This document shows, piece by piece, positions 49,401 to 57,284 of a DNA stretch of 64,000 bases. This DNA is from Acinetobacter celticus (GTDB taxonomy: Bacteria > Pseudomonadota > Gammaproteobacteria > Pseudomonadales > Moraxellaceae). Location of the stretch: contig NZ_MBDL01000010.1 in the NCBI RefSeq assembly GCF_001707755.1, positions 390,951-454,950 on the forward strand, read 5' to 3'. The translations under genes were made by a program, and so were the position numbers. Numbering within the stretch: the first letter of the stretch is position 1; the number at the start of each line of letters is the position of its first letter. Below the pieces are notes generated by a model that worked only from the letters and a program-made list of their open reading frames with translations, was not told the origin of the DNA and searched no databases.

Positions 49401-50406
49401 TAAAAATTTTCTGCTGTTCAGCCAAAGCCAAACGGGCAAATAACGTCAATACTTCAGTATGTCGCGGGCCATGCTTTTGCAAAGTTTCTTGAAGCTCACG
49501 AATTTCTTGTTCAGTACTGGCAAAAATTAGAATATCAGCATGTTCAGGATGCCCTTTTTCTTGCGCATCTCGGAAACACTCCTCTACCGCAGACACCACT
49601 GCACGTGGCAGGTTTTCTTCAAAATCATCAAATTCATCATCATCACTCCCGCCAATATTCAGCTCTGAAATAGGACGATAACGAACTTCAACAGGGAAAC
49701 TGCGACCTTCAACTTCAAAAATGGGTGCACCATTAAAATAACTTGAGAAGCGGTTTACATCTAAGGTTGCTGAGGTAATGATGACTTTTAAATCTTTACG
49801 ACGTGGCAAGAGCTGTTTTAAATAGCCCATAATAAAGTCAATATTCAGTGAACGTTCATGCGCTTCATCAATAATAATGGTGTCATATTTGGTTAAATAG
49901 CGGTCATGTGACAGTTCTGCCAGCAAAATACCATCCGTCATTAAACGAACGATTGAATCTTGAGAACCTTGTTCATTAAAGCGGACTTTAAAGCTGATGG
50001 CCTGACCTAATTTTTGCCCAACTTCTTCTGCGATCCGCTCAGACACACTACGCGCAGCCAAACGGCGCGGCTGTGTATGACCAATCATGCCTGTTAAACC
50101 ACGGCCGGCCAGCATCGCAATTTGCGGTAATTGTGTGGTTTTACCCGAACCCGTTTCACCTGCCACAATAATCACTTGATGTTTTTGAATGGCTTCGGCC
50201 AGTTGCTCTGCACATTGCGTAACAGGCAAATCTTGATTCAGCTTGATGGTTGGCAGGCTGGCAAGACGTGACTTTACCTTATTATTGGATTTTTCAAATA
50301 ATTCCTGATACTGTTTTTCATTGGCATCTTTGCCTTTACGCAGTCGATTTAAACGATGACGGTCACGCGCCATCACCAGATGGTCTGTATTTAAATGACT
50401 CTGCAC
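46486..50406 (-). CDS. hrpA: ATP-dependent RNA helicase HrpA
   Basis: A 1306-residue DEAH-box helicase, near the usual 1300. Motif I is VAGETGSGKTTQLPQIA, motif II IIIDEAHERSLN, motif III ITSATLD, and the late motif QRKGRCGRIAPGVC. The HA2/OB domains and the long DUF3418 C-terminal domain (ending SPSRLQKVWDKLGIS) follow. HrpA acts on stalled or collided ribosomes and mRNA maturation in E. coli. The upstream TTG and ATG choices are not critical; the frame begins ahead of the N-terminal basic region DRHRLNRLRKGKD. FabH-type gene follows after 30 bases. Confidence 0.95.
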   Translation of the reverse strand: MQSHLNTDHLVMARDRHRLNRLRKGKDANEKQYQELFEKSNNKVKSRLASLPTIKLNQDLPVTQCAEQLAEAIQKHQVIIVAGETGSGKTTQLPQIAMLAGRGLTGMIGHTQPRRLAARSVSERIAEEVGQKLGQAISFKVRFNEQGSQDSIVRLMTDGILLAELSHDRYLTKYDTIIIDEAHERSLNIDFIMGYLKQLLPRRKDLKVIITSATLDVNRFSSYFNGAPIFEVEGRSFPVEVRYRPISELNIGGSDDDEFDDFEENLPRAVVSAVEECFRDAQEKGHPEHADILIFASTEQEIRELQETLQKHGPRHTEVLTLFARLALAEQQKIFNPSGGGRRIIIATNVAETALTVPNIRYVIDSGFARISRYNYRSRVQRLPIEAVSQAAANQRKGRCGRIAPGVCIRLYSEDDFQGRPEFTEPEIKRTNLASVILQMESLGLGTFDDFDFIEPPDHRLVNDGLKLLIELGAMNEKGSFKAVNENSSSGVAGQNQSKKPEKLTKIGQQMAKMPIDPRLARMILGGAHFGVLNEVLVIVAALAVQDPRERPADKQMQADQKHALFREADSDFLFYIKLWETVHGGEERMSENRRRSFARDHFLSWLRLREWKKTHEQLVDLAQGLKLSFNEKKASYENLHRALLTGLLSFIANKTDERNVFMAVRQQKARIFPASTLHKSNTPWVMAFEMVETSQVYLRTLAKIEPEWILLAAGDLLKHHYFEPHWSKKAGIVNAYDQISLFGLIIEPKRPINYEKVDQPAAHEIFLRDALTTGNLGATPPFLQHNLRKLEEVERVEDKLRRRDLVVDEETIYQFYASKVPEDVASRRTFEDWRATVEPQNPKYLFVDDDALWMNDRPTTQQFPDFLHNGDLRLATSYCFDPSHDEDGATVKIPVQALAQVDENLWSWGIPGWRQDLIEALLKALPKDKRRNLVPIPDTARKLMSRIDAVHLQQHIFNFLAFQLRAEQISEKDFSLDRIEQYLLPLIKVIDDKGRVIEQGRDLAELKARCRTETHSPVKQLKGEFKAFPETFVFEASQKVTGVVVKQYQALVPTKAFASLEQKDESGVVIQTFNDQKEAIKQHREGVIHLVHMQLGDLVRQLKKQISKPLALAYSPLGDKAKLEQMLVYATLQMSINQLPVNEAEFQDLVLNVRKTFLMQGQKALQVLSEIYIQWQDIRRKLLVLDDSVFGKNIDDIEDQLDLMCLADFVYVKPSDVWEEFPRYLKGLILRLERLPNNLQRDNSAIDQVDPWMEKLFKFKNDTRLKELYFMVEELRISLFSQPMKTKMPISPSRLQKVWDKLGIS

Positions 50407-50751
50407 AGAACAAGATCCCTAATAAAACAACAATTGGCTATTTTACGCTGTAATGGCATGAAGCGAAAGAACTGAGAATTTGTTTAATTCTAACTTTTTC
50501 CCTTTACACCCTTGAATTTTGACAACAAAGCCCTCAAGTTCATTAGCAAGTTGAGGAACTGAGTGCTTTTATCATTTAGCCATCATATTTTTCATGCTAA
50601 ATGAGTAAAATATTCAAACTTGATGGAATGGTTTTTTTATTATTCGTTCGGTTTTTCCGATTTTTGTAATGTAAAAATACCATTTCAGCAATAACAAAAA
50701 GTTCGATACTCTATTCGAAATTAAATACAAACCTCAATCATGGAGACAATG
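50407..50751. other. Intergenic region between divergent hrpA and ahpC
   Basis: 345 bases with both promoters expected. A weak stem CCTCAA...TTGAGG is at about 50531-50555 and a short palindromic core TTCGA...TCGAA about 40 bases before ahpC. I do not see a convincing OxyR box (ATAG-N7-CTAT pattern) or a clear sigma-70 pair. Confidence 0.4.
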
Positions 50752-51315
50752 ATGAGCTTAATTAATACTGAAGTTAAACCATTTAAAACCACAGCATTCC
50801 AAAACGGTCAATTTATTGAAGTGACTGAAGCTGATCTTAAAGGCAAATGGTCTGTTGTTTTCTTCTATCCAGCTGACTTCACTTTTGTTTGCCCAACTGA
50901 ACTGGGTGACCTTGCAGACAACTATGCTGAATTCCAAAAATTAGGCGTTGAAATCTATTCAGTTTCTACTGATACACATTTCACACACAAAGCTTGGCAC
51001 GATTCTTCTGCAGAAATCAAAAAAATCCAATACGTAATGGTTGGTGATGCGAACTGGACGCTTGCTAAAAACTTCGACGTATTAATTGAATCTGCTGGTC
51101 TTGCTGATCGTGGTACTTTTGTTATCGATCCAGAAGGTAAAATTCAAATCGTTGAAATCAATGCTGGCGGTATTGGTCGTGACGCTCAAGAGCTTCTTCG
51201 TAAAGTTAAAGCAGCTCAATATGTTCACGCTCACCCAGGCGAAGTTTGCCCAGCTAAATGGAAAGAAGGCGATGCAACTCTTGCTCCTTCAATCGACCTA
51301 GTGGGTAAAATCTAA
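50752..51315 (+). CDS. ahpC: Alkyl hydroperoxide reductase subunit C (peroxiredoxin)
   Basis: A 187-residue 2-Cys peroxiredoxin. The peroxidatic Cys47 is in [11 protein letters not shown], and the resolving Cys is in [10 protein letters not shown] near the C-terminus, with the expected end DLVGKI. It reduces H2O2, organic peroxides and peroxynitrite, normally recharged by AhpF, whose gene is not here. GGAG six bases before the third of three nearby ATGs (50752) and family length decide the start. A strong terminator follows. Confidence 0.96.
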   Translation: MSLINTEVKPFKTTAFQNGQFIEVTEADLKGKWSVVFFYPADFTFVCPTELGDLADNYAEFQKLGVEIYSVSTDTHFTHKAWHDSSAEIKKIQYVMVGDANWTLAKNFDVLIESAGLADRGTFVIDPEGKIQIVEINAGGIGRDAQELLRKVKAAQYVHAHPGEVCPAKWKEGDATLAPSIDLVGKI

Positions 51316-51337
51316 TTTGTATTAGATTGAACTGATT

Positions 51338-51369
51338 CAAAAAACCGCGCCTTTAGCGCGGTTTTTTTA
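51338..51369 (+). terminator. Rho-independent terminator after ahpC
   Basis: AAAACCGCGC-CTTTA-GCGCGGTTTTTTT, a perfect GC-rich stem with a T-run 23 bases after the ahpC stop. Flanking A/T symmetry also lets it act for the convergent hydrolase gene. Confidence 0.93.
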
Positions 51370-51403
51370 TAAACTCAAATAAAAAATTAGTAAAATATTA
51401 AAA

Positions 51404-52450
51404 CTAACTAATTCCTAAAAACACAAAAGGTTTGCTTTCCACAAATGCGCCAGTTGCATCACCCGCATAAGTATTTGCTTGATCTTTACCTAAATCTAGC
51501 TTTCTGGTTTTACCATCTTTGAAATTAATTTTATTTAAATCAACCCAAAAAACATTGGGCGATACAGCCGATTCAAAAAAATAGAGCTTACGTTGATGAT
51601 CGACCACTGTACGCCAACGCGTAGATGAAATATTAGGTTCTTCCGCCGTATTTAAGCCATATGGCACAGAAACATTACGAATAACACTAAAGACACTTGC
51701 AAGATTTGCATTAGAGCCACCATTTTTAGGAATGGCATGAATATAAAATGAGGCACGCGCAAAACGATCTGCTGCCCGATTTGTTCCTGGCAAGAAGGTC
51801 GTTCCACCAATTTGTTTCCAATACTGATTCAATGCTAACTGTTGATCAAAGGTCGGAGAATTGGTCATAACTTGATAATTTTTATTATGATGGATGACTT
51901 GCTTCCCTTTAATATACTCAATAATTGCACTGTCTCCGCTCTTATCCGAAATAGATAAATGCAAAGTTGCCAAACGATTTTCACCCGGAACCTGATCTGA
52001 AATCACATCAAATGGTTCTTTTTCTAGAAAATGAACCGCTTCAGCAACTGTCGAGAAATTATCTAAAACATATTGTGCCCATAAAGAAATACTGAGTTTT
52101 GGTTTTTTAGACTTTTCAAGTTGAGGATATTCAGACTCGACCAACCACAATAAATTAGCATTAAGCCCCTGCTCATTTACCCCATCTGTGGTTGAAATAT
52201 CATAACCCGTTGCAACCACACTGCCATATTTTGCTGTCCATTGCACCGAATTCGCACCTGCATTACCTGAGCGTTTAACGCCATTTGGTAAAATCCACAG
52301 ATTTGTACCCACATCACTTTTCCAGTCCATTGAGCGAGCTGTCATAACATTATTACTATCGCCCTGAAATACGACTCGCGTACAGGCATCTGCAACCGAA
52401 TTTAACATCAATCCCGACGCTACAATCATGCAACACATTGTTTTTTTCAT
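51404..52450 (-). CDS. Exported linear amide C-N hydrolase (choloylglycine hydrolase/penicillin V acylase family)
   Basis: A 348-residue Ntn hydrolase. A signal peptide of about 22 residues (MKKTMCCMIVASGLMLNSVADA) ends right before CTRVVFQG, so signal cleavage would expose Cys23 as the N-terminal nucleophile. Other family residues are visible in TARSMDWKSDVG (Arg, Asp), in VNEQGLNANLLWL and in NRAADRFARASFY. Family members hydrolyse bile salts, penicillin V or acyl-homoserine lactones; the substrate here is unknown. The location should be periplasmic. Confidence 0.87.
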   Translation of the reverse strand: MKKTMCCMIVASGLMLNSVADACTRVVFQGDSNNVMTARSMDWKSDVGTNLWILPNGVKRSGNAGANSVQWTAKYGSVVATGYDISTTDGVNEQGLNANLLWLVESEYPQLEKSKKPKLSISLWAQYVLDNFSTVAEAVHFLEKEPFDVISDQVPGENRLATLHLSISDKSGDSAIIEYIKGKQVIHHNKNYQVMTNSPTFDQQLALNQYWKQIGGTTFLPGTNRAADRFARASFYIHAIPKNGGSNANLASVFSVIRNVSVPYGLNTAEEPNISSTRWRTVVDHQRKLYFFESAVSPNVFWVDLNKINFKDGKTRKLDLGKDQANTYAGDATGAFVESKPFVFLGIS

Positions 52451-52920
52451 CTGCTTGCCTTCTTATTAAGTCAAAAAAATATTTATCAATCATTAAAACT
52501 TATAGATCATAATTTAAGCATAGAAAAACTTTTTTGGGGAGTTCCCCCTCTTATGCAAATAGAAAAAATCTTCCTTTAGCTCGCATAGCCTTTTATTTAT
52601 CTAAGAAAATAATGTCTTCATCATCAAGGGTGATTTTTATTTAATTGTTTTTACATGAAAGATATCTTTTTAATTGACTATTTTTATCGCATTTTATTTA
52701 TTCACCGAATATCTATAGTCTTTTAATCTTGCTGATATATAAAATTAAGCCTCCTAAATAAGGCCTGATTTATCAAATGAAAAATCTATTTCACTGATCA
52801 GTATTCTAATAATAATTATTTTTACAAATCAGCTATATATCCCGAAGTTTTTTTGTCTTAATTTCATAAGGTGATAGCTAAAAATTAAGATCAAAATTAC
52901 GAATAAAAAGGGGGTTGCAT
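52451..52920. other. AT-rich intergenic region
   Basis: About 470 bases between divergent genes. Very AT-rich, with no ORF, hairpin or repeat that I can support. It should carry the promoters of the exported hydrolase and the KTSC-domain gene. Confidence 0.4.
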
Positions 52921-53127
52921 ATGGGAACAACACTCACTATTAAATTTTTAAAATATAATGCGTCTTCGCGTTACCTTCACATTTTTTATACCAATGGAAA
53001 GGCAGATTTATATCATCCTGTACCCGCATTTATTTATGACAATATGATGAGATGTAACGACAAGGCTGCATTTGTTCAGAAGTATCTAGAATATGATTTA
53101 CACTTTAAGCATATTAGCCTCGAATAA
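52921..53127 (+). CDS. Small KTSC-domain protein
   Basis: A 68-residue protein. ASSRYLHIFYTNGKADLYHP followed by VPAFIYDNMM and KYLEYDLHFKHI fits the KTSC domain, a small fold near lysyl-tRNA-synthetase-associated and phage-derived proteins with no assigned function. GGGGG lies six bases before the ATG at 52921, which I prefer over the TTG two codons earlier. A hairpin follows after 24 bases. Confidence 0.72.
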   Translation: MGTTLTIKFLKYNASSRYLHIFYTNGKADLYHPVPAFIYDNMMRCNDKAAFVQKYLEYDLHFKHISLE

Positions 53128-53151
53128 AAACCAACGATTATTTGAATAAAA

Positions 53152-53186
53152 AAACAGCCATCCTTTTCTCTATGCGATGGCTGTTT
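53152..53186 (-). terminator. Terminator between KTSC and DUF1653 genes
   Basis: AAACAGCCATC and GATGGCTGTTT, perfect 11-base arms. The T-run (TTTTTTTATTC) is on the minus-strand side, so it best serves the convergent DUF1653 gene, but it may end both. Confidence 0.8.
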
Positions 53187-53288
53187 CAAGTGACATACAA
53201 CACTTTTAAACTAATTTACTGCCACCTATCCATGCTCTGTACCCATAAGCTATAAATTCAAAAATTCTGTGGCCTGTGACAAAAACTT

Positions 53289-53501
53289 TTAAGTTGCTTG
53301 AATGAGCTTAAAACGAGGCATTGCATGACCATCAATCATGACGTCTTCTGTAAACATGGCCAAAGGTCTAACCCACATAGAATAGTCTCCATATAAACAC
53401 TGATAAACCACTAATTTTTCTTCAGTTTCACTATGCGTTGCTACATTAAAAACTTGGTATAATTTACCTTTATAGTGTTGATAAATGCCCTTGGTTAACA
53501 T
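53289..53501 (-). CDS. DUF1653 domain protein
   Basis: A 70-residue soluble protein. GIYQHYKGKLYQVFNVATHS, EKLVVYQCLYGD, MWVRPLAMFTEDV and PRFKLI match DUF1653, a small beta-rich domain of unknown function. Length is typical. It is a single-gene unit ending toward the terminator at 53152-53186. Confidence 0.85.
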   Translation of the reverse strand: MLTKGIYQHYKGKLYQVFNVATHSETEEKLVVYQCLYGDYSMWVRPLAMFTEDVMIDGHAMPRFKLIQAT

Positions 53502-53938
53502 CAGCTAAAACCCTCAAAACCGTTATGCAATATAATACCTAACATAAAATAGCACCCTCCCAATTAAATTTAACATATCTAATTTTCAGACAAAATTTGT
53601 TTTAAAACGATCAAGACAATAGCAGAGCAATTATTCGTTTAAATTTCGCTGTCCTTTTATGATTTAAAACCTAAACGATTAACAATAATAAAGGTGAAAT
53701 GTCATCAGCAAGTAACTTAAATAAAGCCTAATTGAACAATAAAAGATTGATCTTTTTAACTGGAAAAGTTTAAAAATAAAAGACTTAAGCCAATAAATTG
53801 GGCAATGCCGAAAGTGTGAACTCGCACGTATTGTAACCCGCTTGTACATCTACCATTCATGGCATATGATGAGTAATCAATCAATGACTTTTGATTGAAA
53901 ATAAAAAAAACAAGCGAGTCAGAAATAAGGAGAAATTT
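53502..53938. other. AT-rich intergenic region
   Basis: About 440 bases with no gene I can support. The minus-strand 83-codon frame across 53756-54007 overlaps the start of the zinc-ribbon gene and is judged a shadow. A short inverted pair TCAATCAATGACTTTTGATTGA lies at about 53877-53898, close to the expected promoter of the next gene. Confidence 0.4.
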
Positions 53939-54184
53939 ATGCACTATCAGTATCACTGTGCTTGTTGCAACAAGGCCGTTGCTTCTACGGACAAAGAATG
54001 TAATCAATGTGGTTCACATAATATTAGAAGCCCTTATGGCTTTTGGATTTTTTGTGTCACGGTCTGCTTAGCTGCAGCAATTATGTTTAAAGTTGTGCAT
54101 GTATATTTGCAAGACCATCAAGAAATACCAATGCAACAATCTTTATTTGATGTATTACAACAAGATAGTAAAAATCCAAAATAG
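53939..54184 (+). CDS. Small membrane protein with N-terminal zinc ribbon
   Basis: An 81-residue protein with a four-cysteine ribbon (YHCACCNKAV...KECNQCGSHN) at residues 4-26, one transmembrane helix (FWIFCVTVCLAAAIMFKVV) and a short periplasmic tail. AAGGAG six bases upstream fixes the ATG at 53939. Function is unknown; similar zinc-ribbon membrane proteins are often annotated as hypothetical. A terminator follows. Confidence 0.75.
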   Translation: MHYQYHCACCNKAVASTDKECNQCGSHNIRSPYGFWIFCVTVCLAAAIMFKVVHVYLQDHQEIPMQQSLFDVLQQDSKNPK

Positions 54185-54218
54185 ATAGCTTCTGAATGAT
54201 GTGTTGCCATCTTTCCAT

Positions 54219-54249
54219 AAAAAGCCTGATTGTCTTTTCAGGCTTTTTT
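54219..54249 (+). terminator. Rho-independent terminator
   Basis: AAAAAGCCTGA ... TCAGGCTTTTTT, 11-base stem with a T-run, 34 bases after the zinc-ribbon gene. Confidence 0.9.
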
Positions 54250-54365
54250 AATTTCCTGACTTAATTTTTTGTAATAAATAAAATGATCACGAATAACCTT
54301 ATTTAAAGCAGAATCCAAACTTAAAACTCGATTAAAATAGGCAAGATATAAATGAGGATTTGAGT

Positions 54366-54557
54366 ATGATTCAATTGATTAAGAAAGGTGGACTACGTGA
54401 GCGTGCTAATCGAAGCAGAAGCTACAAGGGTTCAGAAAATACCGAAGCCACTTTAAAACCCAATCGCTATCATCAAGAAGAAAAGAATTTGCTCAATACC
54501 ACATCAACTTCGACCGAATTGGAACATCCAAATTCAAATAAAGATCACAACAGCTGA
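54366..54557 (+). CDS. Small basic hypothetical protein
   Basis: A 63-residue protein starting MIQLIKKGGLRERANRSRSY, very hydrophilic and Asn/Ser/Glu-rich toward the C-terminus, likely disordered. GAGG eight bases before the ATG at 54366 supports translation; a TTG two codons earlier is possible. Its end overlaps the convergent LysE-type gene by 13 bases. I recognise no family. Confidence 0.55.
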   Translation: MIQLIKKGGLRERANRSRSYKGSENTEATLKPNRYHQEEKNLLNTTSTSTELEHPNSNKDHNS

Positions 54558-55177
54558 ATTGCATCTCGCCATAGCCAAACAGCAAAAATCAGAAATAAAC
54601 CACCTGAAATCAGGTCGATATAACTTCCTGCACGCTGATAAAGCACTTTGATTTTTGGTATAGATAAAATCAGCATTAATAACGTAAATACCACAAACGT
54701 TTGGACAGGTATAATTAATGCCAACTGGGTTTTAATATCTGTTCCAGCAGATGAACTAAGAGCTAAAGAAAAAACACTGCTAAAATAAATAAGCGTTTTG
54801 GGATTCGATAAATTGGTGAATAAACCCAACATAAAATAATTTTTTGACGCTTCCGATGGCATCGCAGTATTCAGTTCTGTGCTCTGTTTTAAAGCACTGA
54901 GCCCTCCCTTTAACATTGACCAACCCATTTTTGCTAAAAATAAACCACCAATGAGCATCAATACTTGTTGAATCCAAGGAAATTGTTCAATAAGCACGGT
55001 AAAGCCCATTAGGGTCAACACAACCCAGACTATAATTCCTACCGATATCCCTGCAATAATTTTCAAGGTATTTCTACGAGTTGTAGAGGCGGCACTTTTG
55101 GCAATTAATAATACATCTGGGCCAGGGCTGAGCTGTGCAACGAAATGTAGTGCACAAATGGTAAAAAGCAGTGACAT
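54545..55177 (-). CDS. LysE/RhtB-family exporter
   Basis: A 210-residue inner-membrane protein with about six helices. The N-terminal SPGPDVLLIAKSAASTTRRN is the LysE signature (PGP motif). Family members export amino acids or related metabolites; the substrate is unknown. It overlaps the preceding convergent small gene by 13 bases. Confidence 0.9.
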   Translation of the reverse strand: MSLLFTICALHFVAQLSPGPDVLLIAKSAASTTRRNTLKIIAGISVGIIVWVVLTLMGFTVLIEQFPWIQQVLMLIGGLFLAKMGWSMLKGGLSALKQSTELNTAMPSEASKNYFMLGLFTNLSNPKTLIYFSSVFSLALSSSAGTDIKTQLALIIPVQTFVVFTLLMLILSIPKIKVLYQRAGSYIDLISGGLFLIFAVWLWRDAIQLL

Positions 55178-55262
55178 ATTTTTTTCATTTTCAGTAAATT
55201 GAATATCGAAGCATTATATCTTCTGTTCAAATTAAATGAAATTTCTATCAAAATTACGGCAT

Positions 55263-55289
55263 AAAAAAGCCGAATATATAAATTCGGCT
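55263..55289 (-). terminator. Terminator after fxsA
   Basis: AGCCGAAT and ATTCGGCT, with TTTTTT following on the minus strand (GGCTTTTTTATG), 18 bases after the fxsA stop. Confidence 0.88.
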
Positions 55290-55307
55290 AAAGTATTGGA
55301 AAATTGC

Positions 55308-55886
55308 TTATTTAGGATTTACATCTTTAAATTCAATCTTTTTTGCTTCTGGTGTAACTTCACGCGCTTCACCATCAATAATACTTGAATCGCGGTGAAC
55401 TCCACCTTGCTGATTTTGCATGTCTTGCATTTGACGCATCATATCAGCAAATGGATTCTGGCCTTGACCAGCGCCCATATTGCCCATATCTCCCATCATA
55501 CCACCCATCATTTTTTCCATCATGGCTTGCTGACGCTTCATCATCACTTTCATCATGGTTGCTTTAAGCATATTTTGTACAGGTGGAATCAAAATTAAAA
55601 CGGCCAATACATCAGAAATTAAACCAGGAATCATCAATAATAAACCTGCCAAAATTTTTGGAAGGTTTCCTGACAATGCTGGATCTGCGCTCATTTGGCC
55701 CGCTTGCATTTGTTGCATTTGAGGCATTAACCCTGTTGCATGCTTACGAACGATATTCATACCGATGACGAATGCCACAATAAACCAGAAGAATACGTAC
55801 CACATGCTACCGACAAGGTCACCCACGCCAATCCATACAAATACTTCAAGAACTAAGCCAGCAAGGACAATTAGGAATAATTTCAT
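55308..55886 (-). CDS. fxsA: FxsA-family inner-membrane protein
   Basis: A 192-residue membrane protein with N-terminal hydrophobic segments and IVRKHATGLMPQMQQMQ, AGLLLMIPGLISDVLAVLIL, the FxsA hallmark region. The C-terminus is Met/Gln/Gly-rich (MMGDMGNMGAGQGQNPFADM). E. coli FxsA eases F-exclusion of phage T7; otherwise its function is unclear. Its start faces the duplicated ruvC upstream region. Confidence 0.88.
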   Translation of the reverse strand: MKLFLIVLAGLVLEVFVWIGVGDLVGSMWYVFFWFIVAFVIGMNIVRKHATGLMPQMQQMQAGQMSADPALSGNLPKILAGLLLMIPGLISDVLAVLILIPPVQNMLKATMMKVMMKRQQAMMEKMMGGMMGDMGNMGAGQGQNPFADMMRQMQDMQNQQGGVHRDSSIIDGEAREVTPEAKKIEFKDVNPK

Positions 55887-55986
55887 GAAAATTAATCAAA
55901 TCTCAATTAAATAAATAATGTGCATCACGCAAGCGCTTCATCAGAATTCAGCTTTTCGATCTGCTTAGGTAACAATATGGGCGTTA

Positions 55987-56018
55987 TTTTATTTTTAAAG
56001 GGTCAATATGTCATTAAT
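55987..56018 (+). repeat. Left copy of duplicated ruvC RBS/start region
   Basis: A 32-base segment matching 57253-57284 at 30 positions. It carries the AAAGGG ribosome-binding site and ATGTCATTAAT start of ruvC; here the frame (MSLIFSIYI) closes after nine codons. With the right copy it brackets a 1.23-kb cassette. Confidence 0.85.
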
Positions 56019-56135
56019 ATTTTCAATATATATCTAAGTGACTGATTAGCTAAAATTTAAACGAATATTTTTCTGCATACCGTCCCCAATAAATATAAAA
56101 TTTCTGCAAAATAATGAGCAAAAGGATAGAAAATA

Positions 56136-56279
56136 GTGACCGTAGCACTTACTGAAAAACAAATAGAGTACGTAGCAATTGAAATAGTAAAACCTCATGG
56201 TTACATCCTCTCAATGAGAGATATTGAAGGAATAGTCACTTCATTATGTGGTAGATTTATCATTATTAAGGCCATGTAA
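56136..56279 (+). CDS. Small hypothetical protein in the pre-ruvC cassette
   Basis: A GTG-initiated 47-residue frame with AAGGA about nine bases upstream. The protein (beginning TVALTEKQIEYVAIEIVKP and ending RFIIIKAM) has a hydrophobic C-terminal patch. It is followed after one base by another small frame, giving an operon-like layout. I recognise no family; GTG initiation makes it tentative. Confidence 0.4.
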   Translation: MTVALTEKQIEYVAIEIVKPHGYILSMRDIEGIVTSLCGRFIIIKAM

Positions 56280-56280
56280 A

Positions 56281-56379
56281 ATGAGTTTCCCCTTGAGTTT
56301 TGATAATTTTCATCCTTTCCTATCCCATGCTTTTGGACTAATTATTGGATTGGTTTTCGCTATACAAATCTCACTTTAA
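56281..56379 (+). CDS. Very small single-helix membrane protein candidate
   Basis: A 32-residue frame starting one base after the previous stop (TAAAATG). The second half is hydrophobic (HAFGLIIGLVFAIQISL), so it could be a membrane micro-peptide. It precedes a lipoprotein gene. No homologue is known to me; support is the tight spacing and plausible composition only. Confidence 0.35.
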   Translation: MSFPLSFDNFHPFLSHAFGLIIGLVFAIQISL

Positions 56380-56490
56380 AGAAATCACTGCTGGTAAAAA
56401 ACTTTAAAAACCGTACAAGATGTACTCTATGAGTTTCAGATAAATCAAACGATCTTTAAATAAAATGAGTTTTTAGGGCTTGGATTAATA

Positions 56491-57072
56491 ATGAATAGTA
56501 AACTTAGAATAATATTTTGCCTCATCATCTTCTCAAACTTGGGAGCATGTGTTGGCAATATGAATCCAACAGGTGGCAATCATAGACCTGATTATCCTTA
56601 TTACATCACTACACAGCCGATGATTGTAAAAAAGATCGCGATACCGATAGGCACAAAACTAGAATACGAAGAACAGCATTTTAAATCTGGACAACAAGAT
56701 TCATTACTCAATGAAAAAAAACTAATCCAAATTTCTTTCCCCAAAGACCACTCTATAAATTGGGCTGGTGTACCTATTGGTTCTATTAACAAATATTTTA
56801 ACTCTGAAATGAAAGGCTTCTCTGTTGATGCACGTTTTGATCAACTCCCAAGCAATAAACAAACACGCTTTTCTCAACTTTGGCAGGCATGTGATGATGA
56901 CTTAGGCATTCGTGTTAAGAATACTGATGATTGGTCATTCAATCTGAATAACATTGCTGATATAGATAGTTGTAGTGTGAATTACCAACGGTATTTTAAA
57001 AACAATGTGCAACAACAACATTACCTAGATTTGCTTTACCAAGAAATGCAAAAAGCAGGAACAGTAAAGTAA
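56491..57072 (+). CDS. Predicted lipoprotein of unknown function
   Basis: A 193-residue protein with a signal peptide and lipobox (FSNLGAC, Cys about residue 20) and a soluble domain starting with PYYITTQPMIVKKIAIPIGT, containing QISFPKDHSINWAGVPIGSI and ending at AGTVK. Two further Cys (QACDDD, DSCSV) might form a disulfide. I do not recognise the family. It is the largest gene of the cassette bracketed by the ruvC-start repeats; it has no strong ribosome-binding site ahead of the ATG. Confidence 0.65.
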   Translation: MNSKLRIIFCLIIFSNLGACVGNMNPTGGNHRPDYPYYITTQPMIVKKIAIPIGTKLEYEEQHFKSGQQDSLLNEKKLIQISFPKDHSINWAGVPIGSINKYFNSEMKGFSVDARFDQLPSNKQTRFSQLWQACDDDLGIRVKNTDDWSFNLNNIADIDSCSVNYQRYFKNNVQQQHYLDLLYQEMQKAGTVK

Positions 57073-57252
57073 TTCTAAGGCGTTTACATAAATATTGATG
57101 TTTTACCATCATTGGTCTAGATGATATAAAACACGGTTGTAAAACTTATTGTTAAGTCCTTACTTTTTATAAGTGCTAACTGTTCATTTTTTCCGAAAAA
57201 AGTACAGAAAAATTACACATATAAATTAATAAAATCATATAATTAGTTTTGT

Positions 57253-57284
57253 TTTTATTTTTAAAGGGCCAACATGTCATTAAT
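57253..57284 (+). repeat. Right copy: native ruvC RBS/start
   Basis: Matches 55987-56018 at 30 of 32 bases; this copy starts the real ruvC at 57274 (AAAGGG then ATG five bases later). Confidence 0.85.

Noticed and set aside
50640..50751. OxyR operator before ahpC
   Set aside because: The short TTCGA/TCGAA dyad does not match the ATAG-N7-CTAT pattern; no convincing OxyR box is present.
53756..54007. 83-codon minus-strand frame as a gene
   Set aside because: It overlaps the well-supported zinc-ribbon gene and its ribosome-binding site on the other strand.
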